Positions 1-11,715 of a DNA stretch of 64,000 nucleotides are shown piece after piece; the first letter of the stretch is position 1, and every line of letters begins with the position of its first letter. The notes beneath the pieces were generated by a model that was not told the origin of the DNA, did not search any database, and saw only the letters and a list, made by a program, of their open reading frames with translations. This stretch comes from Branchiostoma floridae (taxonomy: Eukaryota; Chordata; Leptocardii; Amphioxiformes; Branchiostomatidae). The position numbers were made by a program, and so were the translations under genes. The stretch is from NCBI RefSeq assembly GCF_000003815.2, contig NC_049995.1:18436864-18500863 (forward strand). Reading direction: 5' to 3'.

Positions 1-540
1 ATAAATGAGGTACGCTAAAGCACACTGAGAAGGCAAAATTCCTCATAAGATAGCGAAGAATACAAGAACAAGACGAGATTCTTTAGCGAACCTGAAATTA
101 GTTTTGTAACCTTACCTAAAGTTTTTGCATCGTATTCAGCCATAGGATTAATTCAAGTAGAGGGTACTTGGGGAGTTTAGTACCAGACTGAATGCTTTTG
201 AGGCATGTGGAGCAACAGGGGACTTTATCGTATAATATGAAGTAGTATGCAGTTATAACTTTCTAAAATTAATATATATCGGAAAATGGCACTACCGTGT
301 GGTGTGGACTGCTCCTTTGAAGGTTAATGTTTACAAAACTTAAACCCAGCGTTAGTGATAGTATAATAGCCACATATATTGATTTACTGGTTTACTGAGA
401 GACCTTTAGCTCATATATATGCCTTCTATGTTTACAGAATTAGATGACTGGGTGTGTGAAACAGTCGTTTTACACCTTCAGTTTCAATAATCTATGTTCT
501 GTGAACATATTACTAATAGTATGTTATTTGCACAAAGACC
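1..540. other. Upstream spacer or intron of copy 1
   Basis: No gene is seen. Bases 310-540 match the segment lying between the two CRE blocks of copies 4, 6 and 7 (GTTAATGTTTA, ATAGCCACATATATTG, GCTCATATATATGCCTTC). A first CRE block and any distal first exon would lie outside the window. Confidence 0.6.
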
Positions 541-1009
541 TATCAGTGTTGTGATCTTTGCCCCTCCCCTCGGAACGTCCGCGTGACGTGTTAATGATTG
601 ATGGACAGAACAAACTCTCCGGAGTGGTCTGAGCTGACCTCACGGGAGGGTAAGGTACTCGGAAATTTGCAAACAACTACGGTACAAGTTCCAACTGGGC
701 TTAGTGTGGACCGAATGTTGCTTAGTCCCCAGGAGTTAACGCTGGTACTTTCATATGATGACGGTAGAACTGACGGTAGAAGGAATACAATAAGGTATTA
801 ACTATTCATGCAAAGGTGAAGGCCCTTGACTTGTAATCATGGGCTCTTGCCGAAGAGGAAACAAATATGTTGAGACGTGTTTTCTTTATATCTCATTCGT
901 CTTTAACTTTGACATTTTACCCACAAGGCATAGCACTGCCATTGCACATTTTGAAATGCAGAAAGTTCGTATTCTTTAATCTTCTACCCTCCGTAAACCG
1001 TTATAAAAG
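541..1009 (+). promoter_or_regulatory. Copy 1 proximal control region: CRE-like block and TATA box
   Basis: A block at 541-664 (GC-rich, then CGTGACGTG and GAGCTGACCTCACGG) is repeated upstream of other copies. Here the CRE core is mutated from TGACGTCA to TGACCTCA. TATAAAAG lies at 1002-1009, 119 bases before the ATG. The same layout recurs at other copies, so it is likely a promoter, although the region may also lie in a 5' intron of a longer transcript. Confidence 0.6.
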
Positions 1010-1120
1010 TGTAAGACTCGCTACTATTATCTTACCTACCAATGTATATCTTACCTACTTAGACAAACAGTGTGTGCAGAATAGGATGACTTCAGTAACG
1101 TTTTATCGTCTGTTTTCAGG

Positions 1121-4100
1121 ATGGCGTCACCGGTCCGAGAAAGAGTCACAGCTGCCGACAGGCGCCATTTTGATTTTGTAAAAACCTTGCTCCGTATTTC
1201 CGATGAACTGACAGAAGAGGAAACGGCAAACGTGAAGATCTTCTGTCTGCATCTTATTCCTAAGGGCCACCTGGCACAGCTCAGGCGGGCAATGGACGTT
1301 TTCGTCAAGCTGATGGAACTGGACAAAATCGACCAGGAGAATCTCGATTTTCTCAAAGAGATCTTAGAAGGAATCGGCCGACAGGACCTGATTCAAAATG
1401 TTCTTCAGCGGTTCCAGCCGCCTGACCGAGAGATTCCGGAAAATCCAGGCCTGCAGCCGGAAAATCCCGACCTGCAGCCGGAAAATCCCGACCTGCAGCC
1501 GGAAAATCCCGACCTGCAGCCGGAAAATCCCGACTTGCAGCCGGAAAATCCCGACCTGCAGCCGGAAAATCCCGGCCTGCAGCCGGAAAATCCCGACCTT
1601 CAGCCGCAAAACTCCGACCTTCAGCCGCAAAACCCTGAACTGCAGCCGGGAGACCCCGAAATTCAATCAGGGCAAAGCAATGCAGAAAGAGCAAATGAAG
1701 AAGGTGAGTGTTACTCCACATAAAAAAACATTATTTGTAATGCCTTGAGAAACAGTTTTATATTTTTATAACGCCAACTGCAGTCTATAAATTTTTTATT
1801 CTCTACATGACATGTGGAGGACTATACTCTCCAAACAGATAAGATTTAAAACCTTTCTGTCACTTCATGTTTGATTGTCATTATCAGTATGTCTATGAAT
1901 TCATTATCTTTTAATTGACATTTACATATTAATGGTTAATGATTGCAGCAAATGCAACGTCGAACATCTACGTGGTCGTGCACGGCCAAGTGCGCATGAT
2001 CCAGGAAGCTCTGGATCGTCTTAAAGGTGACCTAGCAAGGTTATCTGGCACCAGGAGGTCACAGGTCAAGTACAGAGGTCACAAGAAGCACAAGAGCATC
2101 CTGGTGCACTTCTCCATACCGCGGGAGAACACGGCGGTGCTGAGGCACATGGCGGATCACTCCGACCCGAGACTTGTCTACATGGGCGTCAAGTCGCTAC
2201 AGATCGACGCTGAAGTTCCCATCAAAGTCCAACAGGAGGCGCCAGTGTACGGTGAGATGACTTTGTATTTCTCTTCATTACCGCCGGCAAGCAGTTTACT
2301 TATTGGTAATGTTGTTAGTTGGTGTTTCTCGCCATGTCTAAAATCGGGTGCTTTGACTTTAAGATTCAATTTATGTGTCGAGTGTTTTTCTTTTGGCCAC
2401 GTTTGCATTTTCTTTCAAGTTACATGAAAATTTCAGAGAACTACAAAAGGGAAAGAAAGAAAGAAGAAAAAAGGGAAGAAACAAAGAAAGAAAAAAGAGA
2501 GAGAAAGAAGGAAAGAAAGAAGATTGTCGCTATTTGTATATTATACAGATTATACCCTATAGCTATGTGTTTATCGTGTACTTTCCATAAATCAGAACCA
2601 TCTAGACTACATATCTGTTGATTTGTGCATGCTACGTTCCTATCACTTGCCTTTCAGATGTCAAGAGACAGCTGCCTGTTGATGATATCGAGGTGGGATG
2701 CAGTACACGAACCAGACACCAGAGGGCGCCCCAGGGCTGGACCCGCCTGTCTGCCCTGAACCTGTTCTCGGACGCCCTGCCGCTCCATCTGCAGGCAGCC
2801 GAGAGTCTGGAGTACCAGGGCTTCTCCTACAGCCTGGTCCGGGCTCTGGTGCAGAAGGACCGGCTCAGAGAACACCAGATGAGGCAGGCCATCCAGAATC
2901 TTAGGAACGCAGAGTTGGATTCCAACACGCTCCGTCAGAAGGCAGAGGTGGATTCCAACACGATCATGACTTTGCGCTCCAAGCTCAACATCTCAGAGAA
3001 CAGGCTGAAGGAGGCTCTTGACACGATCGAAGTTCTTCAAGAAAAGCTGCAGCAGGCTCAAGAATACGCAGAGAAAGCCGCTAAGCAGGTGACATCCCAC
3101 GTGGCCGAGTACAGGGGAGAGAAGCCGCCTGGAGGCTGGCCACAGGAGTACAGGGGAGAGAAGCCGCCTGGAGGCTGGCCACAAGAGTACAGGGGAGAGA
3201 AGCCGCCTGGAGGCTGGCCACAGGAGTACAGGGGAGAGAAGCCGCCTGGAGGCTGGCCACAGGAGTACAGGGGAGAGAAGCCGCCTGGAGGCTGGTCAGC
3301 ACAGGTCGAGAATGCAGATGCAGCTACACAGACACATCTAGCGGATGCTGTTAGTACTACAGGGGGATCTGGAGATGTGGACGACAAGCTTGGAGAAGAC
3401 CCGACTGTAACTGAAGAAGACAAGGGAACTGCAGGGCAAGACTCTGACACTGACCCTGATGGTCCTAAAGCTACCGAAGAAAAGCGACACACAGCGGGGG
3501 CAGAGGGAGCGGCATCTGACACTACTGGAGATTTGACACAGGATGTGATGACTTTTGGCCGGAAAGGATCAGAACCTGGAGAGTTTCATCACCCGCGCGG
3601 GGTTGTAGTGTCGCCTAGCAACGACATATTTGTGGCTGATATGAGTAACAAGCGAGTCCAAGTTCACACCACAGAGGGGGTTTACCTGCGCCACTTCCCA
3701 ACAGTTGTACCGGGTACAGCGGATAAGGACATGGGGCCACATGATGTCTGTATGGACGGTAACGGCACGTTGTGGGTAGTGGGGGAAGGTGGATCAGCTG
3801 AGCATGTTGTACAGTACAGCACGGACGGGATCGCCATGGGGGGGTTTCACCTGGAGGAGATCGGTTATTTCCGCGGTATTGCAGTAGACATGCGCACTAA
3901 CCACATCCTGGTTACTGATGCACACCAAGGTGCAGTTCATGTGTTCCGTCCGGACGGCTCCCTGGTGCGGACAGTGCAGCATCCACGGGAGGAGATGAGA
4001 CGCCCTCGGTACGTCACTGTGGACGGGAACTTTCTTGTGTCGGACCGGGACACTCACAGAGTATACGTGTATGACGAGTCCGGGAAATTCCTGTTCCAGT

Positions 4101-4345
4101 TCGGAGGTGAGGGAAGCGGTGAAGGTCAGATGAGTTTTCCTCACGGCATCTGTACAGACAGCTCGGGGCATATCCTCGTGGCGGACTATGGGAACGAGAG
4201 GGTTCAGATCTTCACACGTCACGGCGAGTTTGTCCGTACCGTCCATCCAGGGTTTAACCCGGAAGGCCTGGCTGTGGGACCGGAAGGGCAGCTGGTTGTT
4301 ACCAGTCATTTTGACCATACTGTGACTGTATATCCCTGCTATTAG
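1121..4345 (+). CDS. Copy 1: DED - exon B module - coiled coil - NHL propeller protein (857 aa)
   Basis: Coding exons are 1121-1703, 1949-2251 and 2658-4345, joined by phase-1 GT-AG introns. Residues 13-100 form a death effector domain: six helices, a V-K-x-F-C stretch in the second helix and the RxDL motif (GRQDL) near the end, as in FADD and caspase-8. Residues 106-182 are eleven PENPDLQ-like heptapeptides. Residues 195-295 are the exon B module, which I do not recognise. Exon C gives a conserved helical part, a coiled coil (about 360-437), five YRGEKPPGGWPQE units (446-510), a TQT motif near 518 and a six-bladed NHL propeller (about 590-857). Blade 4 reads DGNFLVSD, two residues shorter than in most copies. 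The start is the ATG just after an acceptor CAG|G. The intron before exon C holds a purine tract (2439-2523). By domain logic it is a cytosolic death-fold adaptor or sensor; function is inferred. Confidence 0.88.
1436..1666 (+). repeat. 21-bp coding minisatellite, 11 units (PENPDLQ)
   Basis: Eleven in-frame units in the DED-exon tail of copy 1. The first eight are nearly perfect and the last three degenerate (PQNSDLQ, PQNPELQ, PGDPEIQ). Other copies have 1-6 units or a 13-residue version. Confidence 0.95.
2439..2523 (+). repeat. Purine (GA) tract in copy 1 intron
   Basis: GGGAAAGAAAGAAAG-type low complexity between exons B and C. Shorter tracts lie at the same place in copies 4 (28620) and 5 (38327). 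Confidence 0.9.
3107..3301 (+). repeat. 39-bp coding repeat, 5 units (YRGEKPPGGWPQE), copy 1
   Basis: Five nearly identical in-frame units link the coiled coil to the acidic segment. The unit number differs between paralogs: 5, 5, 2, 1, 2, 2 and 4 in copies 1-7. Confidence 0.95.
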
Positions 4346-6039
4346 TCAAGCAGTTATTTTGAGAATGATTATATTTCATAACAAATGGATTAGACTAACA
4401 AATTCTTATCCAGTCCCCTAGTCAACTTCGTGATCTGAGGAACGAATGGTTGGGTCGGGGGGCGCTACAGTCTTCCAACGGCTTTTGCACTTTTGCACAT
4501 GTCTGACACCCGGAAGGGCACGTGTTCTGAACATTTAAGCCCTCAGTTGTCCTGAACAGATCAGAGAACATGTCGAAAAACTGTTGATACATCTCTCTGG
4601 AATCCATCTTTATAACGCGTGGAACGAATCATAAAATTCCCCGTGACCAGAGTTTTTTTTTCATTCCTCCAAATTAGATTGAAGATCAACGTCACTTGAC
4701 CACGGATTGTTCGCGATATGATGATCAACGCCTTTTCCCCCCTGTTCAAAAGAATTTCAATACATTTAATTATCTAGACAAATGCAATTACTCATGTGCA
4801 TTCTTGGAGTACAAATACTGTGTACAAATATACTTAAATACATTAAAAATATACGTAAATACATTTTGAAAAATACGTTTAACCGAATGTATGAATCATA
4901 TGTGAAACCCTATATGTTGATTTATCAATATATTTGTACGTGGATTAATTCATTTGTACCCAATTTTACGTATGTATGATTGCATGCAATGTAATCTATG
5001 GATGTCGCTGTCATTCTGTTGTGTTAATGAAGATTGTATGATATGTACTTACATGCTCATAATACATTTTAAGGCAAATTCTCATGTAACATTCATGCAA
5101 CATTTGGTTAATCTTTAAATGATAAGTGTCTGCTGGACACCAAATATGGACATATTGGGTTGGTTACAGAGTCAGCAGCAGCAGCAGATACTGACAGAAC
5201 AATTATTAGTTGATTAATGCTTCGTAAATATATTTGCAAATTGAAGCCTTCAATGGTCTTGCATGGCTTCCTTTAACTTTGAGAAGAAGGACTGAAGATC
5301 AGAAAAAATGGCAGCTTTCTCACAAACTGTGATGACGTCATGACTTGGCCGATGATAACGATTATCTAAACAGCAGTTTACTGATGATAGGACAGGATAC
5401 GTGACACGTTTTACCTGTAATATCACCATGTATTATCAGTTAAACAAATAAATACTAAATTATAGTAAATACATGCCTCTGCACCATGTCTACAGTTTGC
5501 ACAGTAACGCCTTTGGTATCAGCAGCTGATGCTCTTACGAATTCCATTGCATTAAATATTAATATCAGTTTGGCACAAATTAAGATTATGCTTTCTTTGC
5601 CAGAACTGATTGTTTCTTTGTGATCTAATCTATCAAAAAATATCATCAATGGTTTCACCCCCAATTCAACAACCTACAAGAGACGCGGCCCAATCATAAC
5701 ATTCAATTAATATTACATAGAGTAGTTTACAAGGACGTCTATGGATTAATGACAAAACAGACTTAATTGCGTGACAATTGTATGTACATGGGAGTTGAAC
5801 TATGTACTATTCCTAACATCTAACCGTGTATATATTCTAGTTAAATTTATACAAGCTTCTACTTTAAAACTAAGCGTATACCTTCTGTAGAAATAAACAA
5901 CGCAGACAGGGCTTAACAAATATAACCGAGGGAGTAAAACCTGGTTGGTGCTCGAAATCTAAGAACCACAGGGAGATATAACCGCCAACTTATGCCCGTT
6001 ATGCAATGTCTGTTCCAAGCTTAGCCATAGCTTACGGAA
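4346..6039. other. Spacer after copy 1
   Basis: No gene is seen. It carries the shared 3' block in decayed form: the poly(A) site reads AAATTAAG near 5577. A CRE-like TGACGTCA lies near 5334. Confidence 0.6.
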
Positions 6040-6308
6040 GTCATGTTTACTCCCGTCGGCCTTTGCGTGATCTAGCGACGTCACCAGAACACGGAAGTAC
6101 AGTAACAACTGAAGCGCGTCGTGTGGACTGCGAGTCTTTCCAAAGAGCACAGTGTGCGTAGTGTATGGCTGTCGTGAATCATCTGTCGGAGGAACAAGTA
6201 TGCAGTCTGTATAGTGAACAAACAGGGGAACAGATTTCAAGAAAACCCTAGTTTCTTATCGACCGTGGTTGCACCTTAAGGCATCCATTTAACCGTCACT
6301 TCATACAG
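6040..6308 (+). promoter_or_regulatory. Copy 2 distal promoter and non-coding first exon (type 2)
   Basis: A conserved segment (GGCCTTTGCGTGATC, then GAAGCGCGTCG, then TCTTTCCAAAGAG) leads to a donor ATACAG|GTGAGT at 6308/6309. It has close relatives before copies 4 and 7. Splicing to the CAG|G acceptor at 7753 would join this leader to the ATG. Confidence 0.6.
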
Positions 6309-6689
6309 GTGAGTTTTTACACCTGCTTCACTACACCCCCTTTGTAACTTGAAACAACACCCCGGTGGCGATTTAAGGTAAAGAACATTAAAATAATATG
6401 TCTTAAATTGTTCTTAACATGCATTAAGAACGAGCCATATCTTGCATCAAGGGGAAAAGAAGAAGTATAGAGAAATTCTATGTAGAGGTATAACGACATG
6501 TATCTGCTTTTGGTAAACATGAAATATCTTCTGAGCCACACTCTTCCTAGAGGTGTAGACAGGTCAGTAGGTATTAACAGCACTTTGAATACTTCTTGTT
6601 GATATGAATAAGACAATGAACATACTAATGTTGTTTATTGGTTATGTGCTATATATTATTTGTTGGAAGGACGCATTGCCATTTCCTGG

Positions 6690-6780
6690 TCTCAATCTCC
6701 GCCCCTCGGCACATCCGGGTGATTTGTTGCCAAAACAAACATTCCGGAGTTGTCTGAGCTGACGTCACGGGGAGGGCAAC
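6690..6780 (+). promoter_or_regulatory. Copy 2 CRE-like block
   Basis: TGACGTCA at 6760-6767 lies in the shared block. It is 995 bases before the ATG because a 491-bp element (7135-7625) sits between; without it the distance is about 500, as in other copies. No TATAAA is seen near the ATG. Confidence 0.6.
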
Positions 6781-7134
6781 ATACCTGCGGATCCATAAAC
6801 AACCACAGTACAGGTTCCAACTGGGCTGGGTGTGGACTGAAAGGTGCTCAGTCCACAGACGATAACGTTGTTACTGAACACAAAAAGTTGCAGTAAAATG
6901 CGCCTAGCTGGTTACTGAACATGAGTCGTAGTAAAATGCGCCTTTATCATGTATGCAGAGGAAGAACAATACCCTGTTTCACGATTTGACCTGTGAAATG
7001 CCGGGAGGTCAAAGATCAAGGTCCTTAGCTGGGAAACATTGCTTGTACAGAGCATACTTAATACCAGACGCGTTTTGATGTTTTTCAAGAGCCTTTAACT
7101 TTGAAAGCATTCAATCGGTCATGAGCAGTTATAA

Positions 7135-7625
7135 CTAGAGTTCCACGACCCCATACCTTCGCCAAATGATTCTACCCTTTACAACTGCTGTATTAATTGT
7201 TTGTCATTAATTATGCAAATAAAGTCCTCATGCGCATAAATTATATTAGTTGATCATTTCCTTCACCAAACAACAGATGCACACAATCCATGTTAAGAAA
7301 GAAGGCTTAATCGCATTTTCTGATAATTTATGCAAATGAGGACCTCATTCACATAATCAATGTTCAACGATGTTCACCTCTGCATAACTTCCAAATGCTA
7401 CAAGTATGAAGTTCCCGTCATTTACCACAATGACATCATTGCATTTTCTCATTAAGTATGCAGTGCCCAAACCTATACCGCTGACTCTCCGCATCAAGAG
7501 CTATCTATCACTCAAAAATCATGACCACAGCACCTCCAAAACTCGAGATATCAAACCCGAAAGTTCGGCTGCAGTACCGTAACAAACCTCTAGAGTACCC
7601 AAAACATAACCTTCTTGGCGAAGGT
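7135..7625. mobile_element. Non-autonomous element with ACCTTCGCCAA / TTGGCGAAGGT ends
   Basis: The left part holds ACCTTCGCCAAAT and the right end TTGGCGAAGGT, its inverse. It has no coding frame. It lies between the CRE block and the ATG of copy 2. Partial ends of the same family occur near 24655, 25491 and 49513. Confidence 0.7.
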
Positions 7626-7754
7626 TACTAAAAACCGCTCATTCTGAAACCTCGTAATGAGGCTACGTGACTAGCATCCAGCAGCTGTTAAATTGCACTG
7701 ACAATGTGTGGAGAATATTTTCAGTTTACTGACATTTCATCGTCTGTTCTCAGG

Positions 7755-10700
7755 ATGGCAGGTCCGGTCCGAGAAAGCAGAGTCACAGATGCCGACAGGC
7801 GCCATTTTGATTTCATGCAAACCTTGCTCCGTATTTCCGATGAACTGACAGAAGAGGAAACGGCAAACGTGAAGGTCTTCTGCCTGCATCTGATTCCTAA
7901 GGGCCACTTGGAAAAGCTCAGGCGAGGAATGGACGTTTTCCTTAAGCTGATGGAACTGGACAAAATTGACCAGGAGAACTTGGAGTTTGTTGAAGAGATC
8001 TTGGAGAGGATCGGGCGACAGGACCTGATTCTGGACGTTCTGCGGCGGTTCCAGCCGCCTGACCGAGAGATCCCGGAAAATCCCGAACTGCAGCCGCCTG
8101 ACCGAGAGGTTCCGGAAAATCCCGAACTGCAGCCGCCTGACCGTGAGGTTCCGGAAAATCCCGAACTCCAGCCGCCTGACCGTGAGGTTCCGGAAAATCC
8201 CGAACTCCAGCCGCCTGGCCGAGAGATTCCGGAAGATTCCGAACTCCAGCCGGAAACCCCCGAACTGCAGCCGGAAACATCCGAACTGCAGCCGGAAACC
8301 TCCGAACTGCTCCCCGAAACCCCCGTACTGCCGCCAGAAAACCCTGAACCTCAACCAGAAAACCCAGAACTCCAACCAGGTGAAAGCAATTCATATCAAG
8401 CCAATGAAGCTGATTTTTAATGTATTAACATACAATTATTTCTAACGCCTTACTATTTTTTACGCTTTTGTATTTCTACAACAAGTACAGCTTTCCTAGT
8501 CCAAAACTCTCATTTCTACGTGAAGAAGAATGTTGAAATATTTGAGATGTTTTTGAGATATTTCTGTAAATTCCTGTTTTAATTGGCATAAACGTGTCAA
8601 TGTGTCTGCAAATTCATTTTTGATTAACTTTAACATATCAATAATTATTCATTGAAGGAACAACAACGTCCAACATCTACGTGGTCGTGCACGGCACAGT
8701 GCGCATGATCCAGGAAACTCTAGATCATCTAAGAAACCGCCTGGCAACGTTATGTGGCACCAGGAGGTCACAGGTCAAGTTCAGAGGTTACAAGAAGCAC
8801 AAGAGCATCCTGGTGCACTTCTCCATACCGCGGGAGAACACGGCGGTGTTGAGGCACATGGCGGATCACTCTGACCCGAGACTTGTCTACATGGGCGTCA
8901 AGTCACTACAGATCGACGCTGAAGTTCCCATCAAAGTCCAACAGGAGGAGCCTGTGTACGGTGAGTTGATTTCTTTTTCTCTTAATATAAACACAGTTGT
9001 CAGTTTCAGAGTCAAGTTCATTAAGACATCGCTACTAAATGTAACAGCGTTGAATTGGCTTTCATGTTCATATGCACTAACTTTTCTATTGCAGACCATC
9101 GAAGCTTATCAGAGATAAAAGAAAATTGAATGTCTCATTTTGACAAAACAGTACTTTTGATCTTCCACATGACTAAAATCGCCAGCAGGTCTGCTAGACA
9201 AAGTTTGCTACACTAATTGATACAGATGTTGACCCCCACTACACTTTGAAAAGCAGGTATTTGTCGTGATGTCATTTCAATCCTTATATTTCATGATGTC
9301 ACATATAACTTACGTATCTGTTCAGATGTCAAGAGGCAGTTGCCTGTCGATGACATCGAGGTGGGGTGCAGTACCCGGACCAAACACCAGAGGGCGCCCC
9401 AGTGTTGGACCCGCCTGTCTGCTCTGAACCTGTTGTCGGACGCCCTGCCGCTCCATCTGCAGGCAGCCGCGAGTATGGAGTACCAGGGCTTCTCCTACAG
9501 CCTGGTCCGGGCTTTGGTGCAGAAGGACCGGCTCAGAGAACACCAGATGAGGCAGGCCATCCAGAACCTCAGGAACGCAGAGGTGGATTCCAACACGCTC
9601 CGTCAGAAGGCAGAGGTGGATTCCAACACGCTCCGTCAGAAGGCAGAGGTGGATTCCAACACGCTCCGTCAGAAGGCAGATGTGGATTCCAACACAATCA
9701 TGACTTTGCGCTCCAAGCTCGACATCACAGAGAACAGACTGAAGGAGGCTCTTGAGACGATCGCAGTTCTTGAAGAAAAGCTGCAGCAGGCTCAAGAATA
9801 CGGAGAGAAAGCCGCCAAGCAGGTGGCATCCCACGTGACGGAGTACAGGGGAGAGAAGCCGCCTGGAGGCTGGCCACAGGAGTACAGGGGAGAGAAGCCG
9901 CCTGGAGGCTGGCCACAGGAGTACAGGGGAGAGAAGCCGCCTGGAGGCTGGTCACAGGAGTACAGGGGAGAGAAGCTGCCTGGAGGCTGGCCACAGGAGT
10001 ACAGGGGAGAGAAGCCGCCTGGAGGCTGGTCGGCACAGGTCGAGAATGCAGATGCAGCTACACAGACACACCTAGTGGGTTCTGTTGGTACTACAGAGAT
10101 ACCTGGAACTGTGGGTGACAAGGTTGGAGCAAACCTGACTGTAAAGGAAGAAGACGGGAAAACTCCAAGACAAGACTCTGGCAGTGGGAGCAATGGAAAA
10201 GAGGATGTTCTCGGTACAGAAGCACCCGAGCAAGAGCACCACACAGCGGAGACAAAGGTAGCATCTGGCCCTACAAGGGACTTGAAACAGGGTGTGGTCA
10301 CTTTTGGTGGGGATGGATCAAAACCTGGAAAGTTTCTTAGCCCACGTGGCGTTGTGGTGTCGCCTAGCAACGATATATTTGTGGCTGATTCACATAACAG
10401 GCGAGTCCAAGTCCTCAGCACGGAGGGGGTTTACCTTCGCCACTTCCCAACAGTTGTACCAGGTACAGAGGACACGGACATCAAGCCACGTGATGTCTGT
10501 ATGGACGGTAACGGCACGCTGTGGGTAGTTGGGCAGGGATGGACAGCCGATCATGTTGTACAGTACAGCACGGACGGGACCGCCATGGCGCGGTTTAATC
10601 TGACGAAGATCGGTTGTGTCCGCGGTATTGCAGTGGACATGCGCACTAACCACATCCTGGTGACTGATGCAGACCAAGGTACAGTTCAGGTGTTCTGTCC

Positions 10701-11103
10701 GGACGGCTCCCTGGTGCGGACAGTCCGGCATCCACGGGATGTGGAGATGAGACACCCGGGGTACGTCACTATGGACGGGGAAGGGAACATTCTTGTGTCG
10801 GACTGGAACAATAACTATGTCTACGTGTATGACGAGTCTGGGAAGTTCAGGTTCCAGTTCGGAGGTGAGGGAAGTGGTGAAGGTCAGCTGTATTATCCCC
10901 GCGGCATCTGTACAGACAGCTCGGGGCACATCCTCGTGGCGGACTCTGGTAACAAGAGGGTTCAGATCTTCACACGTCACGGCGAGTTTGTCCGTACCGT
11001 CCGTACTGGGTTTGAGCCGGAAGGCCTGGCTGTGGGACCGGAAGGGCAGCTGGTTGTGACCAATGATTGGTACCATACCGTGACTGTACAGTCGAACTAT
11101 TAG
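7755..11103 (+). CDS. Copy 2: DED - exon B - coiled coil - NHL protein (901 aa), shifted donor
   Basis: Exons are 7755-8379, 8658-8960 and 9326-11103. This is the longest copy. The DED (about residues 14-100) is followed by a long tail of five 13-residue units (PPDREVPENPELQ type, 8055-8249) and six heptad units (8250-8375). The donor used by other copies, GAAG|GTGAG, reads GAAGCTGAT here and is dead. An upstream CCAG|GTGAAA at 8380 keeps phase 1, so I place the exon end there; without splicing the frame stops at 8420. The exon B acceptor is a weak AAG (8655-8657). Exon C has three AEVDSNTLRQK repeats plus a partial one, five GEKPPGGW units (9841-10035) and NHL blades at about residues 632-901. 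An in-frame upstream ATG at 7704 would add 17 residues. Confidence 0.83.
8055..8375 (+). repeat. 39-bp and 21-bp coding repeats in copy 2 DED tail
   Basis: Five 13-residue PPDREVPENPELQ-type units run from 8055 to 8249 and are followed by six heptads of the PETSELQ or PENPELQ type. The 13-mer contains the heptad, so both come from one PENPELQ core. Confidence 0.93.
9577..9675 (+). repeat. 33-bp coding repeat, 3 units (AEVDSNTLRQK), copy 2 coiled coil
   Basis: An 11-residue repeat matches hendecad coiled-coil periodicity. Copies 1 and 3 have one full unit, copies 4, 5 and 6 two, and copies 2 and 7 three, each followed by a constant EVDSNTIMT unit. Confidence 0.93.
9841..10035 (+). repeat. 39-bp coding repeat, 5 units, copy 2 linker
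   Basis: This is the same YRGEKPPGGWPQE unit as in copy 1. Unit 4 reads GEKLPGGW. The array ends in GGWSAQV before the TQT motif. Confidence 0.94.
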
Positions 11104-11485
11104 TCAAGCAGCACTTTGGAGAAGGCTTTTATTTTCTTTCAACACAAAAGAGTGAACTTTCAATATTCTCAAACCAGTCCTTATGCCTACTTCTCGAACG
11201 GCTGGATGGGGAGGAGGACGCTATGTACAGGCTTCCAACGGCCTTTGACCTTTTGCTAATATCAGACGTCCAGACGGTCACGTGTTCTGGACAATCAGGG
11301 CCTCAGTTGTCCTGAATCAGATCAGATGACAAGTCAAAAACTGCTGATACATCTCTCTGTAATCCATCTTTGTAACGCTTGGAAGGCATCTTAGAACTCC
11401 CCGTGACCGGAGGTTCTTTTACATTTCGCTCAAATTAGATTGAAGATCAACGTCACTTTATCATAAACTGTTCACATCATCATCA

Positions 11486-11715
11486 TCATCGGTGGATGTG
11501 ACCACACATGTTTACACACGACGGGGTGATACCACCCCTTTCTGATTACTTGTGCCCTTTTCCGTTGGCTAATTACAAGACGGGGATGTGCCAGGTCTTC
11601 CGTCTGAGAAGATGTCCGGGTGAATGATGTCAAACGAAACCAAACCAAACCAAAATGATGTAAATCACCGTGTGGCTGATACGGTATGGATGTTCGCCAG
11701 GCCTCCATCCATTTT
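11486..11715. repeat. Dispersed repeat, partial copy
   Basis: It shares CGACGGGGTGATACC, GATGTAAATCACC and GCCAGGCCTCCATCC with the segment at 36240-36590. It has no coding capacity and the class is unknown. Confidence 0.6.

Noticed and set aside
1353-1748. Repetitive frames (SRKIPTC, FRLQVGI) over the DED tail
   Set aside because: These are alternate-frame readings of the 21-bp minisatellite that codes PENPDLQ in the true frame.
3058-3522. Long minus-strand frames opposite the linker repeats (also near 9725-10421, 18.1, 38.9, 45.2 and 53.1 kb)
   Set aside because: They are mirror readings of the 39-bp GEKPPGGW repeats and GC-rich exon C; they recur in every paralog and have no splice or start context.
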